This document shows, in pieces, positions 8,908 through 13,574 of a stretch of 13,574 bases of DNA. Each line of letters begins with the position of its first letter. The first letter of the stretch is position 1. Origin of the DNA: Pseudomonadota bacterium (GTDB lineage: Bacteria; Pseudomonadota; Gammaproteobacteria; Acidithiobacillales; Acidithiobacillaceae). The stretch spans positions 1 through 13,574 of the forward strand of contig JAKCBU010000009.1 in the NCBI GenBank assembly GCA_021839095.1, written 5' to 3'. Both the position numbers and the translations under genes were made by a program. The notes under the pieces are model-generated. The model was not told the origin of the DNA. It saw only the letters and a list, made by a program, of their open reading frames with translations, and made no database searches.

Positions 8908-9346
8908 GCTGAATATTCAGGATATTCTTAAACGTTTGCCGCATCGTTATCCATTGCTGCTAGTGGATAGGGTGGTGGAAATAGAGGTGGGGAAACGTCT
9001 GCGAGCGTTGAAGAATGTGACCATGAATGAACCACATTTCGAGGGGCACTTCCCGAATTTCCCCGTCATGCCAGGTGTGCTCATCATCGAAGCCCTTGCG
9101 CAGGCCGCCGCTCTTCTCGCCTTTGTTTCAGAAGATAAATATGGTGAGAACGCGACGGTCTACTTCGCGGGTATCGATAAGGCGCGTTTTCGTAGACCGG
9201 TGACTCCCGGCGATCAACTGGAACTGGTGGCCAATGTGAGTCGGCGGCGTGCCGGCATGTGGCAAATGGAAACGGCGGCGCTGGTGGATGGTGTGGAGGT
9301 CGCTTCCGCGTTGTTGATGGCGACACTGCGCGAGTATGCTCAATGA
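8900..9346 (+). CDS. fabZ: 3-hydroxyacyl-ACP dehydratase FabZ
   Basis: The 148-residue product is the hot-dog-fold dehydratase that turns (3R)-hydroxyacyl-ACP into trans-2-enoyl-ACP during fatty-acid elongation. It competes with LpxA and LpxD for the same hydroxyacyl-ACP, so it sets the balance between phospholipid and lipid A. Motifs are [13 protein letters not shown] near the start, and [18 protein letters not shown] with catalytic His50, followed by Glu64 in the helix [26 protein letters not shown] is also typical. The start is GTG at 8900, with GGAGAG at 8884-8889 at 10-nt spacing, inside the end of lpxD. An in-frame upstream ATG at 8813 would lie well inside lpxD and adds no family sequence. 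The stop overlaps lpxA as ATGA. Confidence 0.96.
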   Translation: MNELNIQDILKRLPHRYPLLLVDRVVEIEVGKRLRALKNVTMNEPHFEGHFPNFPVMPGVLIIEALAQAAALLAFVSEDKYGENATVYFAGIDKARFRRPVTPGDQLELVANVSRRRAGMWQMETAALVDGVEVASALLMATLREYAQ

Positions 9347-10125
9347 CGGCGCGGATTCATCCCCAGGCCGTGATCGATGCCTCGGCGCGGATTGGGGACG
9401 GCTGCGTGATCGGGCCTTTCGCGGTGATTGGCGCAGGAGTGGAAATCGGCGATCATTCCCGCATCGGGGCCCATGCCGTGATCGAGGGTCCCACCCGTTT
9501 GGGTGTCCACAATCATGTCTTTCAGTTTGCTTCCATCGGCACCGCTCCGCAGGACCTCGGTTATCGGGGGGAACCCACGGAGCTCCATGTGGGGTCGCAT
9601 AATACCATCCGGGAATTCGTGACCATCAACCGGGGTACCGTAAAAGGGGGGGGCATCACGCGGATCGGCAACCATAATCTCCTGATGGCTTATTGTCATG
9701 TGGCACATGACTGCTGTATCGGTGATCAGGTGGTAATGGCCAATGCGGCAACATTGGCAGGGCACGTGAGTGTGGAGGATCACGCCATTCTCGGTGGATT
9801 GTCGGCGGTGCATCAGTACGCACGGGTGGGCGCACACGCTATTCTGGGAGGTGGCACGATGGCGCCCCTGGACATTCCTCCCTACATGATGGCGGCCGGG
9901 AATCATGCCAGTCTGCACGGGATCAATGTGCGCGGCTTGGCGCGGCGCGGTATTTCGCGGGAAACCATCGTGCAGATTAAACGTGCTTATCGCCTGTTGT
10001 TTCGCTCCGGACAACGTCTGGAAGATGCCATGGATGAAGTGCGGAGACGCGGTTTGAGCGCTCCGGAGATCGCTTATCTGTTGGAGTTCATTCGCAGCAG
10101 CAAGCGGGGAATCACCCGGCCATGA
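9343..10125 (+). CDS. lpxA: UDP-GlcNAc (or UDP-GlcNAc3N) acyltransferase LpxA
   Basis: The 260-residue product catalyses the first acylation of lipid A synthesis, moving a 3-hydroxyacyl chain from ACP to position 3 of the UDP-sugar. It consists of hexapeptide repeats (left-handed beta-helix) and a C-terminal helical part from about residue 190. Catalytic and binding residues align with E. coli: His122 in CHVAHDC (E. coli His125), His119, His141 and His157 in AVHQY. The hydrocarbon-ruler position, E. coli Gly173, is Gly170 here, which suggests a long, about C14, hydroxyacyl chain. Next to gnnA and gnnB the acceptor is likely the 3-amino sugar, giving an amide; I recall that the A. ferrooxidans enzyme accepts that analogue. 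A run of eight G residues (9646-9653) codes for part of Lys-Gly-Gly-Gly. The ATG overlaps the fabZ stop, and the TGA overlaps the gnnA start. Confidence 0.96.
   Translation: MTARIHPQAVIDASARIGDGCVIGPFAVIGAGVEIGDHSRIGAHAVIEGPTRLGVHNHVFQFASIGTAPQDLGYRGEPTELHVGSHNTIREFVTINRGTVKGGGITRIGNHNLLMAYCHVAHDCCIGDQVVMANAATLAGHVSVEDHAILGGLSAVHQYARVGAHAILGGGTMAPLDIPPYMMAAGNHASLHGINVRGLARRGISRETIVQIKRAYRLLFRSGQRLEDAMDEVRRRGLSAPEIAYLLEFIRSSKRGITRP
9646..9653 (+). repeat. Homopolymer tract of eight G residues in lpxA
   Basis: Eight consecutive G residues follow AAAA within codons 102-104 of lpxA. The glycines are conserved in the family, but the two GGG codons make the longest mononucleotide run I noticed in the window. 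Such tracts can slip during replication or transcription; whether this one does cannot be seen here. Confidence 0.7.
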
Positions 10126-11063
10126 AAAGTCTGCGCAGCGGTGTTATCGGTGTGGGTCATCTGGGCCGTTTCCACGCCCAAAAGTACGCGGTGCTTTCGC
10201 AACTGGCGGGGGTTTTCGACCAGCATGCCGAGCGGGCCGCGGAGGTGGCTGCGGAGTTGGGCTGCCGCGCTTTTCCCAGTGTCCATGCCCTGTTGGCCGA
10301 AGTGGATGTGGTGTCCGTTGTGACCCCCACCTCCACGCATTTTGCGGTGGCGGAAGCCGCGCTCCAGGCGGGGGTGCATTGTCTGGTGGAGAAGCCCTTC
10401 ACGCTGGATACGGAGGAGGCGGACCGCTTGATGGCGATGGCCCTGCAGCGCCAATTGGTGCTGGCTGTCGGACATATCGAGCGGGTGCATCCGGCGGTTC
10501 GGTATTTGCTCCAGGCGGGCTTTGGCGCGCCCCGTTACCTGGAAGCGGAACGATTGGCGCCTTTCAAGCCCCGTTCGCTGGATATCGATGTCATCATGGA
10601 TCTGATGATCCACGATCTGGATCTGGCCCTGCTCCTGACGGGCGCGGAACCGGCGGAGGTCCGTGCCGTCGGCGTCGCAGCCGTGACGGACAAGGCGGAT
10701 ATGGCCCATGCCTGGATGACGTTGAGTGATGGCACGGTGGCGAATCTGGCGGCCTCGCGGGTAGTCCGGGAGCCGGCGCGGCGCATGCGTATCTTCTGGC
10801 AGGACCGTTACGCTTCCGTGGATTTTTCCAATAACACCCTGCACATCTATCATCGCGGAGCAGGGGCGGTGCCGGGGATTCCCGGGGTGCGGGATGAAAC
10901 CGTGGACTTACCCAAGCGGGATGCCCTGGCGGCGGAAATCGAGGATTTCTTGAGCGCGGTTCTGTCTCGCCACCCCGTGTTTTGCGACGGCGCGGCGGGT
11001 CGGCGGGTATTGGCGGCTGCCCTCCAGGTGCGGGCCGCGGTCGACGCTTTTTTGCAGCACTAG
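10122..11063 (+). CDS. gnnA: UDP-GlcNAc 3-dehydrogenase, Gfo/Idh/MocA family (GnnA)
   Basis: The 313-residue product is a Gfo/Idh/MocA-type NAD(P)-dependent sugar oxidoreductase. A Rossmann fold opens with GVIGVGHLG (Gly10-x-Gly12-x-x-Gly15). It is followed by the family's Glu-Lys-Pro (residues 90-92, Lys91 in the active site), GHIERVHPAVR from residue 117, and MIHDLDL with His164. From its place between lpxA and lpxB I assign it as GnnA. That enzyme, described in A. ferrooxidans, oxidises the 3-hydroxyl of UDP-GlcNAc to a ketone with NAD, the substrate for the next gene's aminotransferase. The ATG overlaps the lpxA stop (ATGA), so it is likely translated with lpxA. Related enzymes such as WbpB/WlbA act on UDP-GlcNAc uronate for O-antigen sugars. 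That alternative is less likely here because no UDP-GlcNAc dehydrogenase or O-antigen gene is nearby. Confidence 0.87.
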   Translation: MKSLRSGVIGVGHLGRFHAQKYAVLSQLAGVFDQHAERAAEVAAELGCRAFPSVHALLAEVDVVSVVTPTSTHFAVAEAALQAGVHCLVEKPFTLDTEEADRLMAMALQRQLVLAVGHIERVHPAVRYLLQAGFGAPRYLEAERLAPFKPRSLDIDVIMDLMIHDLDLALLLTGAEPAEVRAVGVAAVTDKADMAHAWMTLSDGTVANLAASRVVREPARRMRIFWQDRYASVDFSNNTLHIYHRGAGAVPGIPGVRDETVDLPKRDALAAEIEDFLSAVLSRHPVFCDGAAGRRVLAAALQVRAAVDAFLQH

Positions 11064-11107
11064 CCGCGTGGCGATGCGCGCGTGATTCTTTGTCTGGACG
11101 GTGATGC
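11064..11107 (+). other. 44-nt gnnA-gnnB spacer with two short chained reading frames
   Basis: This is the longest gap between genes in the window. It holds a 5-codon frame (GTG 11068 to TGA 11085), whose stop overlaps as GTGA with a 9-codon frame starting at GTG 11082. That frame ends in TGA at 11109-11111, overlapping the gnnB ATG. No terminator or strong hairpin is visible, and the Shine-Dalgarno for gnnB is weak. The short frames may be chance. Confidence 0.35.
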
Positions 11108-12217
11108 ATGACTCAACATACAGCAATCCCCATGGTCGATTTGCGGGCGCACTTCGCGCCGCTGCGAGAAGAGATTCTGGCGGGGATGGGAAAAATTCTG
11201 GATCAGGCCGGTTTCATTCTGGGGGATCAGGGCCGTGCCCTGGAAGCGGAGGTGGCGGATCTCTCGGGTGTGGCCTATGGGGTGGGTTGCGCGTCCGGCA
11301 CGGATGCCCTGATGCTGGCGTTGCGCGCTCTGGACATCGGCCCTGGCGATGAGGTGATCGTGCCGACTTTCACGTTCATCGCTACTGCGGAAGCCGTGCT
11401 TCATGTGGGGGCCACACCGGTTTTCGTGGATGTGGATGCACGTTTCTACACCATGGAGGTGACCGCTATCGAGGCGGCCATCACCTCCAGGACCAAGGCG
11501 ATTATTCCGGTGCATCTCTACGGCTTGCCTGCGGATATGCCGGCCATCATGGCGCTGGCGCACCAACATGGATTACGGGTCGTGGAGGATTGCGCCCAGG
11601 CCATTGGTGCCGAGATCGGCGGGCAGCGGGTAGGTGGTTTTGGCGATCTCGGCTGCTTTTCCTTCTTTCCCAGCAAAAATCTCGGAGGTGCGGGGGACGG
11701 TGGAATGGTGGTCACCGCAGACGCGACGTTGGCGCACAAGCTGCGCGGATTGCGCAACCATGGTTCCTGGCAGACGTATCACCATGATGTGCTGGGTTAT
11801 AACAGCCGTCTGGATGAGGTGCAGGCCATGATTCTGCGAACCGAGTTCCCGCACCTCGCGACATATAACGCGGGGCGGCGGCAAGCGGCGGCCTGGTATG
11901 CGCAGCACCTGGGCGACTTGGATCTGCAACTGCCTGAATCGCCGCCGGGTTATCATCATGTCTTTCACCAGTTCACCCTGCGCTTGCACGCACGGGACGT
12001 CGTGAAGGCCGCCCTCCATGCGGAGGGCATCGCCAGCGCCATTTACTATCCGATTCCGGGTCACCGGCAAAAAATGTTTGCACCCCAATCCCCAGCCTGT
12101 TGCCCGGTGGCGGAGGGCTTGGCGGAGCGCGTGCTCTCGCTGCCCATGTTTCCGGAACTGCGTGAGGAGCAGATTGCCCGGATCGCTGCCGTGATCCGTC
12201 GTACCCTGCACGGTTAA
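11108..12217 (+). CDS. gnnB: PLP-dependent UDP-sugar 3-aminotransferase, DegT/DnrJ/EryC1 family (GnnB)
   Basis: The 369-residue product is a type-I-fold DegT/DnrJ/EryC1 sugar aminotransferase. Visible motifs are GCASGTDALMLALRAL (PLP-phosphate region), GDEVIVPTFTFIATAEAV, VVEDCAQAIGA with Asp161 expected to bind the PLP ring nitrogen and Gln164, and FSFFPSKNLGGAGDGG with Lys190 as the Schiff-base lysine. RNHGS and YNSRLDEVQAMIL are also typical. By position next to gnnA and between lpxA and lpxB it is GnnB, which uses glutamate to aminate the 3-keto sugar made by GnnA, giving UDP-GlcNAc3N for LpxA. The family also contains O-antigen and antibiotic-sugar aminotransferases, so the exact substrate rests on context. 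The ATG at 11108 follows a weak GGACGG. The TAA at 12215-12217 is the only TAA stop among the visible genes. lpxB begins 4 nt later. Confidence 0.87.
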   Translation: MTQHTAIPMVDLRAHFAPLREEILAGMGKILDQAGFILGDQGRALEAEVADLSGVAYGVGCASGTDALMLALRALDIGPGDEVIVPTFTFIATAEAVLHVGATPVFVDVDARFYTMEVTAIEAAITSRTKAIIPVHLYGLPADMPAIMALAHQHGLRVVEDCAQAIGAEIGGQRVGGFGDLGCFSFFPSKNLGGAGDGGMVVTADATLAHKLRGLRNHGSWQTYHHDVLGYNSRLDEVQAMILRTEFPHLATYNAGRRQAAAWYAQHLGDLDLQLPESPPGYHHVFHQFTLRLHARDVVKAALHAEGIASAIYYPIPGHRQKMFAPQSPACCPVAEGLAERVLSLPMFPELREEQIARIAAVIRRTLHG

Positions 12218-12221
12218 GGTC

Positions 12222-13352
12222 TTGGGCAAGGCCTTCATCCTCGCGGTAGAGCGTTCCGGCGAGAATCTGGGGCTGGAAATCCTGGCGAATGCCGTGCAAG
12301 CGGGGTTGAATGTGGACTGGTCCGGGGTGGTCGGGCCGCGCCTGCGGAAGGCGGGTGTGAAAAGTATTGCCGATGGTGAAGTGCTGGCCGTGATCGGTCT
12401 GGTGGAAGTGTTACGGCACTATGGCCGTTTGCGCCGCCTTTACGCGCGGATTTTGCGCCATCTGCGGACGGAGCGACCGGACTGCGTGGTGCTGATCGAC
12501 CATCCGGCTTTCAACCTGCGGGTGGCGAAGGCCGCGAAACGGCTGGGTATCCGGGTGCTTTACGTGGTGGGCCCGCAGATTTGGGCTTGGCGCCCGCAGC
12601 GTATTCATCGGATCAAGCAAGTGGTGGATCACATGCTGGTCCTGTTCCCCTTCGAAGTGCCCCTCTATGAGCGGGCGGGGGTGCCGGTGCATGTACTGGC
12701 GCATCCCCTGCTGGCAGAGACCGCGGTGGCACCGGATCGCGGTACCGCAAGATCGACGCTGGGTATGGCCGGCGATACCGGTCCGGTGCTTGCCCTGTTG
12801 CCGGGTAGCCGATACGGCGAGTTGGAGAGACTGGCCCCGCGTTACGCCGAGACGGCACGTCTGCTTCGCCAGCGGATGCCTGACCTGCGCATATTGGTCG
12901 CTCTGGCCCGGGAAGAACTGCGCCCTCTCTGGGAGCGGGCCTGGGCGCAGGGCGCGGGTCCCGGCGATGCGTGGATCGTGCCGATGCAAACGCAGACGGT
13001 GCTGGCGGCGGCGGATGTGGTGCTGGTGGCGTCGGGAACGGCGACATTGGAGACGGCCCTTATGGGCCGTCCGGCGGTGGTCGTCTATGTTTTGAACGCG
13101 CTCACCTTTGCCTTTGCCCGGCGATTGGTCAAGACACCGTGCGTGGCCATGCCGAATATCCTGCTGAAGGATCTCGTGTATCCCGAGTTTCTGCAGGATG
13201 CTTTTGTGCCGGCTCAGGTGGCGGATGCCCTGGCAATGCTTTTTGGTCCGGCGGGCCTCGTGCAGGTGGCGAAACTGCAGAAACTGCGCGATTTGCTGGA
13301 AGGAAGCCCTCCGGAGCAGTTGCGGCAAGTGCTTTGCGAGATGCTGGCATGA
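12222..13352 (+). CDS. lpxB: Lipid A disaccharide synthase LpxB
   Basis: The 376-residue product (E. coli 382) is the GT19 glycosyltransferase that joins UDP-diacyl-glucosamine to lipid X with release of UDP, on the cytoplasmic membrane face. Family blocks are [77 protein letters not shown] and [17 protein letters not shown]. The N-terminal motif, usually A-G-E-x-S-G-D, reads A-V-E-R-S-G-E (residues 8-14), with Gly to Val and Asp to Glu. The start must be TTG at 12222: upstream in frame there is a stop at 12192 and no ATG or GTG before it. TAAGG at 12215-12219 sits only 2 nt away, so initiation probably relies on coupling to gnnB. Its substrates here are expected to carry amide rather than ester chains at position 3. 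Confidence 0.94.
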   Translation: MGKAFILAVERSGENLGLEILANAVQAGLNVDWSGVVGPRLRKAGVKSIADGEVLAVIGLVEVLRHYGRLRRLYARILRHLRTERPDCVVLIDHPAFNLRVAKAAKRLGIRVLYVVGPQIWAWRPQRIHRIKQVVDHMLVLFPFEVPLYERAGVPVHVLAHPLLAETAVAPDRGTARSTLGMAGDTGPVLALLPGSRYGELERLAPRYAETARLLRQRMPDLRILVALAREELRPLWERAWAQGAGPGDAWIVPMQTQTVLAAADVVLVASGTATLETALMGRPAVVVYVLNALTFAFARRLVKTPCVAMPNILLKDLVYPEFLQDAFVPAQVADALAMLFGPAGLVQVAKLQKLRDLLEGSPPEQLRQVLCEMLA

Positions 13353-13369
13353 AGCCGGTGATCGTATGA
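13349..13369 (+). other. Six-codon reading frame bridging lpxB and rnhB
   Basis: An ATG overlaps the lpxB stop (ATGA, 13349-13352), runs six codons (MKPVIV) and ends in a TGA at 13367-13369. That stop overlaps the rnhB ATG at 13366 as a second ATGA. It could pass ribosomes from lpxB to rnhB, or it may be chance. No product function is proposed. Confidence 0.4.
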
Positions 13370-13574
13370 AAAAGGTACCGGAGCTGGCACACTGGGGTCC
13401 CCAGTGTGCCGGAGTGGATGAGGCGGGGCGGGGACCGTTGGCGGGGCCGGTGGTGGCTGCTGCCGTCATCCTGCGCGCGCCCCTGCAGGGTCTGGATGAT
13501 TCCAAGAAAATGACGGCGATGGCACGGACGCATTGGGCCGCCCGTATTCGTGCGGAGGCGTTGGCCTGGTCGGT
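13366..13574 (+). CDS. rnhB: Ribonuclease HII, N-terminal part (3' end outside window)
   Basis: The first 69 codons of RNase HII are present. The enzyme nicks RNA in RNA-DNA hybrids and at single ribonucleotides in DNA, acting in the cytoplasm in ribonucleotide excision repair. The hallmark [21 protein letters not shown] begins at residue 16, and Asp18 and Glu19 are the first two metal-binding catalytic residues. LDDSKKM is also typical. The ATG at 13366 gives a 15-residue lead before GVDE, as in E. coli RnhB. The only obvious later start, a GTG at 13415, would begin at the catalytic motif itself. lpxB followed by rnhB is the usual gamma-proteobacterial order, commonly continuing to dnaE. Codons 7-15 lie in a perfect palindrome described separately. 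The remaining catalytic residues lie beyond the window. Confidence 0.95.
   Translation, partial: MKKVPELAHWGPQCAGVDEAGRGPLAGPVVAAAVILRAPLQGLDDSKKMTAMARTHWAARIRAEALAWS
13386..13410 (+). repeat. Perfect 12-bp inverted repeat with 1-nt centre at the start of rnhB
   Basis: GGCACACTGGGG (13386-13397) and its exact reverse complement (13399-13410) flank a single T. As RNA it would form an 11-bp stem with a 3-nt loop, extendable by a G-U and a C-G pair at the base. It begins 20 nt after the rnhB ATG and encodes Ala8-His9-Trp10-Gly11-Pro12-Gln13-Cys14-Ala15 with flanking bases. No T-tract follows, so it is not a typical Rho-independent terminator. Confidence 0.85.

Noticed and set aside
10872..10886. 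Short CCGGG/CCCGG hairpin with a 4-nt loop in gnnA
   Set aside because: The 5-bp stem lies in coding sequence, has no T-tract and is common by chance at this base composition.

Overview
The window is one dense, entirely plus-strand gene run from a Gram-negative bacterium of about 60% G+C (estimated by eye). It matches the conserved proteobacterial envelope cluster: pyrH (3' part), frr, uppS, cdsA, dxr, rseP, bamA, skp, lpxD, fabZ, lpxA, two inserted sugar-nucleotide genes, lpxB, rnhB (5' part). With dxr after cdsA, the order resembles the Pseudomonas arrangement rather than that of E. coli. A Gfo/Idh/MocA oxidoreductase and a DegT-family aminotransferase between lpxA and lpxB are the arrangement I recall for gnnA and gnnB of Acidithiobacillus ferrooxidans. 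An Acidithiobacillus-like acidophile is therefore the best guess, but it is an inference from gene order and not a species call.

Layout. Bases 1-842 hold the end of UMP kinase and ribosome recycling factor. Bases 847-3583 hold lipid-carrier and isoprenoid genes: UppS makes undecaprenyl diphosphate, CdsA makes CDP-diacylglycerol, and Dxr is the first committed step of the MEP pathway that feeds UppS. Bases 3590-7844 hold outer-membrane protein assembly and its stress control: RseP, BamA, Skp. Bases 7846-13352 hold lipid A synthesis: LpxD, FabZ, LpxA, GnnA, GnnB, LpxB. Bases 13366-13574 are the start of RNase HII.

How the genes work together. GnnA and GnnB are expected to turn UDP-GlcNAc into UDP-GlcNAc3N, in which the 3-hydroxyl is replaced by an amine. 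LpxA, LpxD and LpxB then build a lipid A whose primary acyl chains are all or partly amide-linked. FabZ controls how much 3-hydroxyacyl-ACP is available to LpxA and LpxD. LpxC and LpxH are not in the window. BamA and Skp place proteins in that outer membrane, and RseP relays envelope stress.

All gaps between genes are 0-44 nt, and many junctions are 4-nt ATGA or GTGA overlaps, so the run looks co-transcribed and translationally coupled. I saw no convincing promoter, Rho-independent terminator, RNA gene, mobile element or CRISPR array. There is no gene-free stretch above 300 bases. The observations most worth checking are the gnnA/gnnB insertion, the loss of three recalled lumen-latch residues in BamA, changes in the LpxB N-terminal motif, a perfect 25-nt palindrome inside the rnhB start region, and an 8-G tract in lpxA.
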